Assembly (NCBI GenBank): GCA_963921795.1
Contig: OY997649.1
Span: 62,812,006 to 62,876,005 of the forward strand
Reading direction: 5' to 3'
DNA: 64,000 nt
Source of the DNA: Nannobrachium achirus
Taxonomy: Eukaryota > Chordata > Actinopteri > Myctophiformes > Myctophidae
Shown here: piece by piece, positions 1 through 10,862 of the stretch
Layout of the letters: every line of letters begins with the position of its first letter
Position numbering within the stretch: position 1 is the first letter of the stretch
Made by a program: the position numbers and the translations under genes
Notes under the pieces: generated by a model
What the model was told of the DNA's origin: nothing
Databases searched by the model: none
The model's input: only the letters and a program-made list of their open reading frames with translations

Positions 1-107
1 ACAACCACTCGGATACTGACATTTCATGTTCTGTCTGTCTCTAATTCCAAGCCGTTTCAGATACAATACCAAAATGCCCTTTGTTGGCAACGGGGCGCTG
101 TCTTTCG

Positions 108-206
108 GCTAAAATTGGAACGACACAGAGAATATTAGAGAACCACGATGAGAACCATGTAGACTAGAATCAATCGTAATCTTCTCTGTATCGTTCCAAT
201 TTTAGC
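108..206. repeat. 99-bp foldback repeat
   Basis: Arms of about 25 nt face each other: GCTAAAATTGGAACGACACA on the left and the near-exact reverse complement ending TTCCAATTTTAGC on the right, with one or two mismatches and a roughly 50-nt loop. Confidence 0.8.
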
Positions 207-780
207 ACCACTTTACATCATGGTTCCACCTCATATACCGGTATATACTGTATAGTCTCAATAGAATATACCTTCCCAAAAAGTACCGCCCCCTTCTCAA
301 GGGGGCCCAATAGGAAATCAGTACCGTTCAGACACGCCCATTCAGAAAATCACTGAAATGAAAGGCAAGGCTTAGAGTTAAAGAATTGTTTTTTTGGACT
401 GTAGAGACACTGGGAAGACCAAAAAACAAGAAAAAAATGTTGGGGGCCCCTTTAAAAAAACATAATCTGCCTGCATGTGTGGAAAAACATTCAAATCCAC
501 ACATTTTCCCTACAAAATAACGCAAAAGCTATTTTCTTTGACACGCACACACCGGTGACCTCAGCCACAAATCTAAAACTAACTAACTTCAGGCCAGTCC
601 AATTTGACTCTTGCTCAAGACGGCCAGTCTAAGTAATGATGCAATGTTTATGACGTAATGATCGCCATCACACCATGCCGTCTCAACGTGGTTTAGCAAC
701 TTCTGGCGACAAGTCAAGCTGAACCCCGACAACCTCTTCTGATAATTAGTTGGCTGGGAGACATGGGAATAACAGAAGAG

Positions 781-834
781 TGTGTAGGGAGGGAGAGAGG
801 GAGAGGGAGGGAGAGAGAGAGAGAGAGAGAGAGA
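781..834. repeat. (GA)n-rich tract
   Basis: Imperfect GAGAGG then uninterrupted GA dinucleotides. Confidence 0.9.
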
Positions 835-1493
835 CTAAACAGAGCATCCCTATTCCCAAAGGTGACATCATCATCACCAACAATAGTCCAATAGTCCTTT
901 GTGCCGGTCGCTCTCAAGCAATACAACGAGACTCATGATGGTCGTTTGCCAAGGCCTAATAGGATTACCTAGGACAACTGTTACCTTGCACTACTGGAAC
1001 AAAAGTTGTACTGACTCTGACCTCTAACGTACTTTTCCCTGAGAGGGTTGCTGTGGCGTCTTGCTGTGGCTCCCATTATTGCTTTAAAAGGAAAAATATA
1101 TATATATATTCTTGACTTATTTGCACTGACTTTGGTCACTTTTTTTCTGGCCCTGCACTATTGGGTTGTGTTGGTTGTACTGTGTGTTATTGCAGTGTTG
1201 ATATGGCGGTGTGATACTTGTGTTGCATGACTGCATTGACTAGCAGTGACTGTTATGTGCACTCTTTTGTTTGGCACTGTTTGTTAAGTTATGCTTTGAG
1301 TATAGCTTTTTTGTGTGTGTGACGTGTCACTTATGATTTTGTGTTTTGTGGTCACTTTATGTATATATTCTTCTTCTTTTTTTTGCAATAGCTTTCGACA
1401 CTTTATGTTTTATTTATCTTTTTTGTGCTTGCCCTTTGAACTGTACACTACAGTACTCTTTTTCTTTTTCTTACTTCTCTGTAACTTGTAACC

Positions 1494-2074
1494 TTAAAGG
1501 GATAGTCCACTTTAAAAAAAACTGAACACCCTGAACAGTTTTTAATTTGCTTGATTCAATATTTAGATATTTGATGTAAATGTTACCAGGCCCTCCAGGC
1601 CCAGGGCCTCTCCCCACACACACCCATTGTAACTTCAAACTTCATTTTAACCATGATAGATTCATTAAAAAAACACACATTATTTTTTCTGGTGACTCAT
1701 AATACCATCCTAATATGTGAGCAGGCCGTGTTTTTTCAATAACTTTTTTCATTTATTTTTAATAATATTTTTTTGTATTACATTTTTTCCAATTTCCCAA
1801 AGAATTATTAAAAATAAATGAATGATCGAGAAAACACGGCCTGTTCACGTACTAGGAGGGTATTATGAGTCACCAGAAAAAATTATGGGCGTTTTTAATG
1901 AATCTATCTATTTGTATGGGAAGCGGCCCTGGAGGAGGAAGGCCTGATAACATTTACATCAAATATATATAAATATTGAATAAAGCAACTTAAAAACTGC
2001 TCAGGGTGTTCATAAAAGCCTGATTAGATGATAAAATGACCAAAAGTTTTTTTGAAAGTGAAATATCCCTTTAA
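1494..2074. mobile_element. TTAA-flanked foldback MITE
   Basis: TTAA occurs at 1494-1497 and 2071-2074. Inside it, the ends AGGGATAGTCCACT and AGTGAAATATCCCT are inverted, and the inverted similarity runs deep into the element (ACCCTGAACAG near the left end against CTGCTCAGGGT near the right; ATTTGATGTAAATG against CATTTACATCAAAT). TTAA target and AGGG ends suggest a piggyBac-type or Angel-like non-autonomous element. No transposase is present. Confidence 0.7.
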
Positions 2075-2124
2075 CTGCTGTGCTGCCTCTGGGCAACTGA
2101 ATTTCCCCCGTGGGATAATAAAGA

Positions 2125-2168
<44 letters not shown>
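2075..2168 (+). mobile_element. 3' end of a non-LTR element with (ATCT)n tail
   Basis: A CTGGGCAACTGAATTTCCCC and GTGGGATAATAAAG segment runs straight into ten or so TATC units. This is the usual look of a fish LINE/SINE 3' end. The preceding 1.04-1.49 kb is probably the same 3' region, split by the MITE at 1494-2074. Family not resolved. Confidence 0.55.
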
Positions 2169-2299
2169 AATAGAGATAATAGATTGTGTTGCAGATTCAA
2201 CTATTTCACAGGTGGCTTCATAGACTTGCTTCGTTTATGCGTAATTTCAGACATTCACGAGAACCCTCCATACTTGGTAAACTTGACTTGGTCTGCTCT

Positions 2300-2640
2300 T
2301 TTTTTCCCACATGTCAGGGACCCCCAAATTGATATGTATTTGGGCTGCGGACCCCCATCTGAAACTGTTTTGTGTAAAAAAAAAAGCACTGATCAAAAGA
2401 TTTTTCAAATAATTTATCAACAACAGCAGATGTGAAACGTATAAATGGATAAAGGAGTTAAAAATGATCGTGATGCTTAGCTACTTTAGCTGGGGATTTA
2501 CAATAAGTCCACACAATTAAAGAACGTGGATTTTGTATTTATTTTGGTCAACGTGTGCCATTTATCTCTCCTAAGGCACCACATGAATACAGCATGGAAT
2601 TGTGGACAAAATGGTTTTGGGTCTGAGAGGCAAATTCTCG
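2300..2640. mobile_element. Decayed hAT-like fragment (GGACCCCC type)
   Basis: Contains CAGGGACCCCCAAATTGATA and GTATTTGGGCTGCGGACCCC, phrases repeated in other hAT-like copies in the window (near 34150, 51040, 51760). The matching end GTTTGAGAAGCAC appears at about 2785. Confidence 0.5.
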
Positions 2641-2643
2641 TCA

Positions 2644-2762
2644 AATGGTGGTCCGTGGCTCAAATGGTGGTCCGTGGCTCAAATGGTGGTCCGTGGCTTA
2701 AATGGTGGTCCGTGGCTTAAATGGTGGTCCGTGGCTTAAATGGTGGTCCGTGGCTTAAATGC
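2644..2762. repeat. 19-bp tandem repeat, about six copies
   Basis: Unit AAATGGTGGTCCGTGGCTY. It sits inside the decayed hAT-like fragment, suggesting expansion of an internal GTCCGTGGC phrase. Confidence 0.9.
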
Positions 2763-2977
2763 CGTGGCTCCTTGGTATGGAAAAAGTTTGAGAAGCACGT
2801 CTTCAACAGAACGCCATGACATCATCATCATCATGACAGGCTGTACGAACACCACGGGCCAATCAGGACTAGGGATGGGACGATAAGAAAATGTCATATC
2901 ACGATGATTGTGACAAAAGAAATCGCCATTTATGATATTATCGCGATAATCAAAATCCTTTATCCTGGGGCGGAACA

Positions 2978-3071
2978 TTTGCCAAAAAATAGCAGATTTA
3001 CAAGTTCATAAAGCGTTCCGTGTCGCAAGGCGACGCGTTGTGAGCTTGTAGATTGGCTATTTTTTGGCAAA
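2978..3071. repeat. Palindromic hairpin, copy 1 (in family E)
   Basis: Arms TTTGCCAAAAAATAGCAGAT and its inverted partner ending GGCTATTTTTTGGCAAA. The related element at 35186-35600 lacks this insertion. Confidence 0.8.
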
Positions 3072-3599
3072 GACATTTGATAGGAAGTGAAAAAAATGCT
3101 GTATCAAGTATGTATATTTTAAGTACCTTTCACCAATTATACAGGGTTTAAGTGGTACCGGATATGTAGCTCGGCAAATAAAAGGTGAATTGATCTCAGT
3201 GCATGACGGAGGACGATATCACGATAAACTAGAAAATATTGTTCCTTCGAAACAATTGTGGGCTCGCTTCAAGCCAAAAAACAATGGCTATAAAAGTACA
3301 AAATGTCAAGATCGCAGGCAGTGCTCTCCTCGCCATTTGTTCCAAAAACGTGTTATGCAAAAGTTGACCCGCTGGTGGCGCTATAACAGGCCAATGTGAG
3401 GAGGTTGGCATCTGTTCCTTGACCTAGTGGGAATGTGCTTGCAAGATTTCACGCACATCGCAGGCTGTGTTCATGATTTTAGGTGTTTTTGGCCACTTTA
3501 ATCGCTGCTTGCAGCTATTTGCCAACTCGGGAACGATGTAAATAGGGAATGAATGCCCCGCCCTTTAATGCAAACCACATTATACCTGTTGTCATAGGA

Positions 3600-4262
3600 C
3601 CCGTTTTGACCATCTGTTTGCCTGTGTCCATTTATGCCCATATATGGAGATATCTGTATCTGTCTGTCTGTCGGCGTTCATTTTATGTCCATGAGATCAC
3701 TGCAGATATAGGTCTGGGTCAATTTTATGCCCATATATGCCCATATATGGAGATATCTGTATCTGTCTGTCTGTGTCCCTTTATGCCCGTATATGGAGAT
3801 ATCTGTTTATCTGCGTCCATTTTATGCCCATATATGAGATCTCTGTATCTGTCTGTCTGTGTCCCTTTATGCCCGTATATGGAGATATCTGTTTATCTGC
3901 GTCCATTTTATGCCCATATATGAGATCTCTGTCGCTTTTTGTTTGTTTCTTCTTTAAGCAGAATACACAGCCTGCTTAAATCTGCATTATTCAAGTCATC
4001 CTCCCAGTCCCACGCTTTGTTGCTTGTCTTATGTTTGTCTTTGTCTCTTTTATTTTCTTTTTTGGAGCGGACCCCATGAATGCCCCACCATTTAATGCAA
4101 ACCCCAATATACCTGTTGTCATAGGACACGTTTTGACCATCTGTTTGCCTTTGTCCCCACCCTTTAATGCAAACCCCAATATACCTGTTGTCATAGGACC
4201 CGTTTTGACCATCTGTTTGCCTTTATCCCCTTATGCCCATATATGGAGATCTCTGCACACAC
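3600..4262. repeat. Tandem repeats with ATGCCCATATATGGAGAT core
   Basis: Two ~98-bp units (3737-3930) hold CATATATGGAGATATCTG plus TCTGTCTGTCTGTGTCC. A second motif, GCAAACCCCAATATACCTGT, recurs at about 3572, 4097 and 4170. Related phrases recur at 27120-27250 and 60143, so this is a dispersed family. Confidence 0.7.
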
Positions 4263-4683
4263 AGTACCGGTTGCGGAAAACTCTGATGTCAGACATCAGC
4301 TCCGCATTCGGGCATTCATTTTATGCCCATATCTGGAGAACGCGCGTGCCGGTGGGAAGAACGGTTCTCGAGATACGCGGATTACATACATACATATACA
4401 TTCACAGAGATTTTTTGTTGACTCATGTGGCGTACGTGATGTCAGAGCTTATTATGAAGTGATGTCACAATGAGTCAGCGCTTGCGCAGATTTCCTCCGG
4501 AACAGCCTGATGTCAACAATCAGCTCCGCATAAGGAGATTCCGAACGTTTTGCGCCGGTTCGGTCAGAAAAAAACGTGCTTCGGGTCGGGTCGAGGCCCG
4601 GCACTGCACTCCGCGCCGCGGCGGGGAACGTGCGTGCCGAATCTGAAGCCGGTGGGACGAACGGTTCTCGAGATACGCGGATT

Positions 4684-5235
4684 AGTTTAGTTTAATTTAT
4701 TGACACAATTGTATAAAACATTGGGTCCAAACAATAATCGAAAACCCATTAATAAAAAACTTGAAAAAGTACAAATTACAATACATTAAAAAACAACACA
4801 AAACACAAAATCCCTTGAATCAAACAACCGAAACTTTCTGTTGCTCCAAAAGTGACAGGCAGGCATGCAGCATACGCAAAGTTTCTCTGTTAGTTGCCGC
4901 AAAGAGTGAGCTCAGATCATCAAACTCAAGTCCATACTTTCTTCTGATGTCCTGTGTGAGGGAACACACTAGTATATGCTGTTCATTTTGTATACCAGTC
5001 TCACATTGGCATGTACGCTGTTCAGTTGGTATGCGACTCCACCTTCCCATCTCCACACGCAGTCTATGAGAGGACAACCGAAACCGTGTAAAGGTTATCC
5101 TCAAATAGTCCTCAATGTAAGGTGTACTGCTGGTGCTTGTGTAGAGTGGATGGACAGATAAATCTGGGTTGATGGCTTGGTATGTCCTATATCTTGTTCC
5201 CTCCTTGGATTGCAGTTTATGAATCATGTCCCTTC
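4684..5235 (-). mobile_element. LINE A, 3' portion (C-terminal zinc-finger region)
   Basis: Minus-strand reading gives LRITFTRFRLSSHRLRVEMG, then GRWSRIP and a C-x-C...H...C cluster (CQCETGIQNEQHILVC), typical of the C-terminus of Jockey-superfamily LINEs in fish. Its 3' end abuts a CTCGAGATACGCGGATTA repeat near 4684. The frame continues from the piece at 7779-8275, so LINE B has been inserted into LINE A. Confidence 0.7.
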
Positions 5236-7751
5236 GGTCAATCAATCAATCAATCAAACTTTATTAAGGACACTTGATCCATAGCAACATAAAAACATAA
5301 AAGTAACATACAAATACAAACAAGGGTGGACATAGTCCACATAAAATCATAAATGATTATACAAGCTTACACGCCAATGGTTCCACAATTTAGAAACAAA
5401 CCTGACCGAGCTCAGTAAAGGGTTTGTCAAGGTTAAAATTACACTGTTAGCAGAGTCAGACAGCCTACACATACATTTGTACATGAGGTTCCGCAAAACA
5501 GCGGAGCAGGTGGGTACACCAATATTTACAAACATTTCACTTGCACTGCTGCATCGTGGTACTCTAAGCAGCAGTCGCATGCCATCATTATAGGCTACAT
5601 TGAGTTTATGCATACTGCTCTTTCTGTAGCGCCGCCACAAGTGGGCAGTATACATAGGTGTACAAAAAGCTTTAAACAGTGTAGACTTCACAGAAGCTGA
5701 ACACATGCTAAACTTACGAACAATCATGTTAGCTTGTGCATATAACATTCTACGTTGCCTGTAGATGTCCCTATCATCAGATAGGTCATTTGTTAGATAA
5801 TGGCCTAAGTACTTGACCTCATCACAGACCTTGAGGGCAGTACCAGACAGAAAGAAGACAGGAAATGACAGTTTACTGTCTTCCTTACTTCTTATAATCA
5901 TAATGTTACTCTTCTTTGCATTGTACATTATGTCAAAATCTAAACCATATTGAGAGCAGACCCTCAGTAGCTGTTGAAGGCCAGCACTATATGGACAGAG
6001 GATAACCAAATCATCCGCATACATCAGGTGGTTGATAATAGTATTACCAACCCGACACCCTGTGTCACAGCTGTTCAGCTTCTTAGATAAATCATCCATA
6101 TATAAATTGAATAGCATAGGGGATAAAATACTTCCCTGTCTAACGCCATTGTTTACAGTGAAATGTGCAGACACACAGTTACCCCATCTAACACACATTG
6201 TCTGATGTGCGTACCAAAAAGCCAGGATTCTTATTAGAACTGTAGGAACCCCTCTGTTATATAGTTTTTGGAACAATTTCTCGTGATTGACACGGTCAAA
6301 GGCTTTAGATAGATCAATAAAACATGAAAAAATGGTTGTATTATGCCCATTATATAAATCTAAAATTTCCTTTAAGGCAAATATACACATATCTGTACCA
6401 TGTTTAGGTTTAAAACCAAACTGGTTGTCCGAGATAAGGACAAACTTTTCCAATCTGTTCAGTATAGTCCTCTCCAAAACCTTAGATAAGATACTGGCCA
6501 GGGCTATTGGTCTGTAGTTATCCGAGCTATTCAGTTTTCCAGATTTATCCTTTATAATCGGCACTAGAACCACTGATAAAATAGAATTTGGTAAAATGCC
6601 ATGAGTTAAAAACCCAGTAAAGCAGATGGCAAGTAATGGACAGAGTTTTCTACCTGCATATTTTAGATGCTCAGCAGATATTTTGTCCAAGCCACACGCC
6701 TTATTGTCTTTGAGCATCCTGACTGCATCATAGATTTCTTGTGGGGAGACTGTCACGTTCTCATTCTCAGCAATGTTGCCCACAATGAAGGAGTTGCTTT
6801 GCACACAATTGAACAGCTCATAATAATGATTCTGCCACAACTGAGCAATCTCCTCTGGGCCAGTTGCCCCATCAATATTGGTAGGCAAGGACGTTTTACA
6901 GTTATTTAATACTTTAATTTCTTTCCAGAATTCATTTGTTTCACATTTTTGTAGCTTCTTTGCAAGAGAATCTGCCCTCATTGTATTTTCGTTTTTTTTA
7001 ATGAAACGCAAAGCATATTTAAAATTTGCATTTGCACGTTTTTTATGTTCAAATAAAGGACCATGTTTTTGTCTGCCTGACTCAACCCAAGCTTTGAAAA
7101 CCCTTCTAGCCTCAGCATGAAGTTCACCCACATACTGATTCCAGCCTGGCTTAGCCTTGTATATCTTAGTCCTCTGTTTATACAAGGGCCTGCTGGACAT
7201 AAGGAGGGACTCTACAATGCTGTCATACAGTGTACATAGATCAGTGCTATGTTGAGGATTCTTACAATTAACATCACTGCACACAGCAGCATCTCTTGGC
7301 AGAAAAATGTTATTTAACAAGGTGTTAGAGTGTCGATGGTACTCACTAATGTCCTCCTCACTTAAGTTAGACCAATCGATCCTCCCAGCACTCATATTAC
7401 TGTCCACAGGCAATAGTGTAGGTACCTGACCCATATTTACAGAAAAAGAAAAGGGTATATGATCTGTAGTGGCAAACTCATAGTTAATTCTCATACTCTG
7501 TATGGAGTCATGTGCATCAGCTGTACATATGCAATGATCCAACCAAGAAGTTGTGTGCCATGCCTCACTAATATAAGTGTAGCTGTCTTCAGGCAACAAC
7601 AACTTACTGGAGAGAATCATGCCACTGTCAGTGCAGAACTGCTTTAAATGTTTAGCAAAAGATGAGTTCATATCAGAAATATCTGCATTCATGTCACCCA
7701 CAACATAAATGCATGTGGATGCATTGTCCTCGATAAAGGACATTATCACTT
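5236..7751 (-). mobile_element. LINE B, 5'-truncated, inserted in LINE A
   Basis: The 3' end carries a (TTGA)n tail at 5236-5262, reading 5' to 3' on the minus strand. The body holds one long frame (see CDS). The 5' end is truncated inside the endonuclease domain, and the junction carries a 27-bp inverted copy of LINE A sequence (7752-7778). The family looks CR1/L2/Rex1-like within the Jockey superfamily. Confidence 0.75.
5347..7749 (-). CDS. LINE B ORF2 remnant: endonuclease end plus reverse transcriptase
   Basis: An 800-residue open frame. It enters in the second half of an apurinic-type endonuclease: GDMNAD near residue 19, SWLDH near 68 and TDHIPF near 94. Reverse transcriptase follows: NYRPIALASILSK about 410, FIDLSKAFDRV about 482, GVRQGSILSPMLFN about 537 and YADDLVI about 583. 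The C-terminus has the YRQRRMLYAQAN and PMYTAHLW blocks and lacks a zinc finger, unlike LINE A. The start is only the first ATG after the truncation point, so it is not a natural N-terminus. The RT core is intact in frame, implying a fairly young copy, but without the first half of the endonuclease and ORF1 it cannot be autonomous. Confidence 0.8.
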   Translation of the reverse strand: MIMSFIEDNASTCIYVVGDMNADISDMNSSFAKHLKQFCTDSGMILSSKLLLPEDSYTYISEAWHTTSWLDHCICTADAHDSIQSMRINYEFATTDHIPFSFSVNMGQVPTLLPVDSNMSAGRIDWSNLSEEDISEYHRHSNTLLNNIFLPRDAAVCSDVNCKNPQHSTDLCTLYDSIVESLLMSSRPLYKQRTKIYKAKPGWNQYVGELHAEARRVFKAWVESGRQKHGPLFEHKKRANANFKYALRFIKKNENTMRADSLAKKLQKCETNEFWKEIKVLNNCKTSLPTNIDGATGPEEIAQLWQNHYYELFNCVQSNSFIVGNIAENENVTVSPQEIYDAVRMLKDNKACGLDKISAEHLKYAGRKLCPLLAICFTGFLTHGILPNSILSVVLVPIIKDKSGKLNSSDNYRPIALASILSKVLERTILNRLEKFVLISDNQFGFKPKHGTDMCIFALKEILDLYNGHNTTIFSCFIDLSKAFDRVNHEKLFQKLYNRGVPTVLIRILAFWYAHQTMCVRWGNCVSAHFTVNNGVRQGSILSPMLFNLYMDDLSKKLNSCDTGCRVGNTIINHLMYADDLVILCPYSAGLQQLLRVCSQYGLDFDIMYNAKKSNIMIIRSKEDSKLSFPVFFLSGTALKVCDEVKYLGHYLTNDLSDDRDIYRQRRMLYAQANMIVRKFSMCSASVKSTLFKAFCTPMYTAHLWRRYRKSSMHKLNVAYNDGMRLLLRVPRCSSASEMFVNIGVPTCSAVLRNLMYKCMCRLSDSANSVILTLTNPLLSSVRFVSKLWNHWRVSLYNHL

Positions 7752-7778
7752 AAACTCACTTGCCCTACATGTAAAAGA

Positions 7779-8275
7779 ATGTAATATGATCTTGTTTCTC
7801 CATTATCTCAGATATATGAGAATACATGACTTGGTTCTCCTTCTTTAGCAGTTGAAGAACATACCACAAGGGGTCATCAAGCATGCCATTACGCTGCTGT
7901 ATCTTGTTGAAGAACCTGGTCTGCTTTTCTCTCACTAAGGCTTGCAATGAAGGAAGCCCTGCTTCCAACAAGCAGGTTAAGTTAGGTGTAGTAACCCTCA
8001 CCCCAAGTAGGGATTTCACTCCAGTCATGTAGAGAGTTTCAACAGACTTTAAGGGAACTTGTAACCAAGCCTCACTCACACCCATACAAAATAGCTGATG
8101 AAAAGGCAGCCTCAAAAACCTTACGTTTTACAGAAAATGGGGCATCATAGTTTGTGGACAGGAAGATTATCAGTTTGTTTAAGTGCTTTGTCTTCTCTTT
8201 TACATGTAGGGCAAGTGAGTTTCGGGCATTTCCATCAGCGGTGAAGATGGCTCCAAGATATGTATATAACTGTCA
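7779..8275 (-). mobile_element. LINE A, upstream piece (post-RT region)
   Basis: Minus-strand reading gives YTYLGAIFTADGNARNSLAL, then NYDAPFSVKRKVFEAAFSSA, ILYGCESWLQ and LLGVRVTTPNLTC, the standard region after reverse transcriptase in fish LINEs. The block continues in sense with 4684-5235 across LINE B. One frame change separates the upstream and downstream halves of this piece. Confidence 0.7.
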
Positions 8276-9130
8276 CAGTGCCTCGCTGTAAACGATATTA
8301 CATACACACAGACAGACAGAGATTTGTCGCATTTATAGATAGATTAACTCATACTGTGCCGGGCCACTTGGGGGCGCCAAAGTCTGTTGAGTGGCCAGGG
8401 TCCACTCCATAGAGGAGCGTTGCAACATACAGGGACTCACGTAGCAGTGACGTGCGTGGTCACGTTTGTGCATGTGATGAAAAAGACCCGGATGAAGATG
8501 GCTACAGGATTGCTATAGGCTAACACTCATTTAGAAGATTGATTTTTGGCGATTTAGCCGTAAATAAAACTTTCCCGCTACGATAAGAAAAATGAGCTCC
8601 AAAGATGTGACTTTGTATTGGATTCGGCGGCGCGATGCGGCGGCGTTACCCTCTCGCGGGCCGATGTAAACAGAATCGCGGCCCCGGGCCTGGATGGACA
8701 TTTAGACCGGGGCTTTGTTGAGGCCTCCGATTAATTCATTCATTTTATTAAAAAAGCCGGACTAGATCGGGATCGGCACCCCGGAATACGTTGCGCCGCC
8801 GACAGTATAGATTGAGTTTTTTTGGGGGGGCTCTAAACTTTATTCTAAACCATTTTCAATGGAATAAATCGTCGGACCATCTAGACTCGGTCGTTGGGAA
8901 GCGTAGGACGAGCCAGGACCACCCACATCTCTACAAGCAGCTCAGGGTAAGTAAAATAGCATAAAAATATTGTATTGTATTGAAAAAAGCCGGACTTGTT
9001 CGGGATAGGCACAAAAAGGGTTAATATTATTTAAAAATAAATTGTGCACTTCATAGGCATGTTAGATAAAGGTCCTTAGATTGGGTGTAGAATGTTTCAT
9101 GCAAATTGCTCAAAACTCCCAGGCTAAAAA
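8276..9130. other. Interior of family E element, no gene seen
   Basis: GC-rich non-coding sequence with a direct repeat of AAAAAGCCGGACT...CGGGATMGGCAC at about 8750 and 8984. No supported exon. Confidence 0.5.
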
Positions 9131-9229
9131 CGGGTTTAAGCGTTTTTTTTTATCACGATAAACGATAATATCGCGTATCGTCCCATCCCATCCCCAATCA
9201 GGACGGGCCGCCGTCATGGTGCGGTTAGC

Positions 9230-9288
9230 CTCCCCTCCCAGCACAGAGCCTCCCCTCCCAGCACAGAGCCTCCCCTCCCAGCACAGAG
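9230..9288. repeat. 20-bp tandem repeat, three copies
   Basis: Unit CCTCCCCTCCCAGCACAGAG repeated three times. Confidence 0.95.
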
Positions 9289-9423
9289 CTGCTGCAGTGG
9301 AACTGCTGGCTTTTCATTTCAACCATTAAAGTCCTCCCTTCTAACGTCTAAATGCCCATAAAACTGTTTCCTCGCTGCGATGAGGAGGACTGTTCATCAT
9401 CCTCAAACTCCCTCCTTCTTTAT

Positions 9424-9536
<113 letters not shown>

Positions 9537-9869
9537 TAACACAATCGGAGAGAGAGCTAGAGAGAGAGCGAGAGAGACATACGGTACTGATGTCATTGCT
9601 GTCAAGAAAAAAAAAACTTGTATCTTGTTTTTATGTAAATTAATGTCCAACTTCATCATACAATAGTGTCGCACAAAAGTAGTGAAAACAGCTCAGTACA
9701 CCATAAACATACAGACCTCACGCCCCCAAAGGCAAGGCCCAGACTCCAAGTATAGGGAAACACTGTTTCATGTAACATGCACTTTTCTCAGACGGGGTGG
9801 CTGGCATCTCCCTTAGAGATAAAGTGAGAAGGTGTCACCCGAGAGAGACTTTGAGTAGAACCGCTGCTC

Positions 9870-10145
9870 CTACACTTGGAAAGGAGTCAGCTTAGGTGGT
9901 TCGGGCATCTAGTACGGATGCCACCCGAGCGCCTTCCTAGGAAGGTCCTCGATGCACGTCCCACTGGGAGGAGACCCCGTGGCAGACCAAAGACCAGATG
10001 AAGGGACTGCATCTCCACACTGGCCTGGGAACGCCTCCCGGAGGAAATGGATAATCGGGAGAGGGAAGCCTGGAAATGTCTGTTGGAACTGTTACCCCTG
10101 AGGGTATCCGATTCCGGATACGCGGTTTGAAAATGGATGGATGCA
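9870..10145 (+). mobile_element. RTE/Rex-like LINE 3' end with GGAT tail
   Basis: GGTGGTTCGGGCATCTAGTA, CTGGGAACGCCTCCCGGAGG and GGATACGCGGTTTG, then AAAATGGATGGATG, match the common fish LINE 3' end that finishes in (GGAT)n. 5' truncated. Confidence 0.65.
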
Positions 10146-10603
10146 CCCGACACCTTGTGCCTCACCCACACTCTCTCCCACAAGGACACCATCTTACGCC
10201 AATGGGTGCTTGGGTATACATACAGTACAAACATGCACACACAATCATTCAACATTTCATGCATCGCTACATAACCTACATACTGTATGCTGTACATGAG
10301 AAACAACCACAATGGAAATATGTGTACGTATAACGTCACTGTCGGGTGTAAACCTCCTACAGCAGAGGTCTTCAACGTTTTCAGGCCAAGGATCCCCCTT
10401 AGTTGAGAGAGAGATGAAGCAGGGACCCCCACAACCTGTTCATAGATAATTCCATATAGTTTCATTGTTTGACAGCACAATCATCAGTGTATTTTGGATC
10501 ATGTCAATTTGTGTTTTCAGATATTTAACCACTTGAACCGTCAATACTTAAACTTGACCTTTCACTCTGTACTTAGTGTGCTCTTTTTTCCCCTCTACAC
10601 CAA

Positions 10604-10632
10604 ACTTGTAGATAGGCTATTTTCGGCCAAAG
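10604..10632. repeat. Hairpin, copy 2 (right arm only, family C)
   Basis: ACTTGTAGATAGGCTATTTT then CGGCCAAAG. The left arm is missing. Confidence 0.6.
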
Positions 10633-10645
10633 TTTTCCAATATGG

Positions 10646-10837
10646 GGGGCGCCCGCTGGCCTAGTGGTCAAGGCGCATACCACATACTAGGCCATGATGC
10701 CTGCTGGCGTCGCCGGTTCGATTCCCGATCCAGACGACCTTTGCCACATGTTATTCCCCATCTCTCACCCCATTTCCTATCAGTCTACTATCCTATCAAA
10801 TAAAGGCTTAAAAAGCCCCAAAACAAATCTTAAAAAA
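10646..10837 (+). mobile_element. tRNA-derived SINE
   Basis: An A box (TGGCCTAGTGG, about 10657) and B box (GGTTCGATTCC, 10715-10725) are spaced as in a pol III tRNA-type promoter. The end is A-rich, and AATATGG is duplicated at 10639-10645 and 10838-10844. It sits inside the hAT family C copy. Confidence 0.8.
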
Positions 10838-10862
10838 AATATGGACACTAGTGTTCAAGTGG

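Larger units (their letters stand above)
1..1039. other. Non-coding stretch with foldback and GA repeat
   Basis: Beyond the features listed separately (foldback 108-206, GA tract about 781-834) I see no supported exon or named repeat. Short ORFs here are in low-complexity sequence. Confidence 0.5.
2870..9195. mobile_element. hAT-like element (family E), swollen by nested insertions
   Basis: The left end TAGGGATGGGACGATA and the right end TATCGTCCCATCCC are inverted. AATCAGGAC flanks both sides (2861-2869 and 9196-9204), giving an 8-9 bp target duplication. A shorter relative lies at 35186-35600. The interior holds the hairpin at 2978-3071, tandem repeats (3.6-4.3 kb) and LINE pieces (4.68-8.28 kb). 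No transposase frame is visible. Confidence 0.65.
10363..10862 (+). mobile_element. hAT-like family C element, left part, split by a SINE
   Basis: Starts CAGAGGTCTTCAACGTTTTC. The body matches the complete copy at 53388-53826. A half hairpin is at 10604-10632 and a SINE is inserted at 10646-10837. A probable right-end fragment is at about 11350-11412. Confidence 0.65.

Noticed and set aside
2978-3071. Hairpins as bacterial-type terminators
   Set aside because: Eukaryotic sequence. Copies are in transposons in both orientations and not at gene ends.
9887-10480. 197-codon minus-strand frame
   Set aside because: It crosses a LINE 3' end, unique sequence and a hAT end, and has no homology across the joins.
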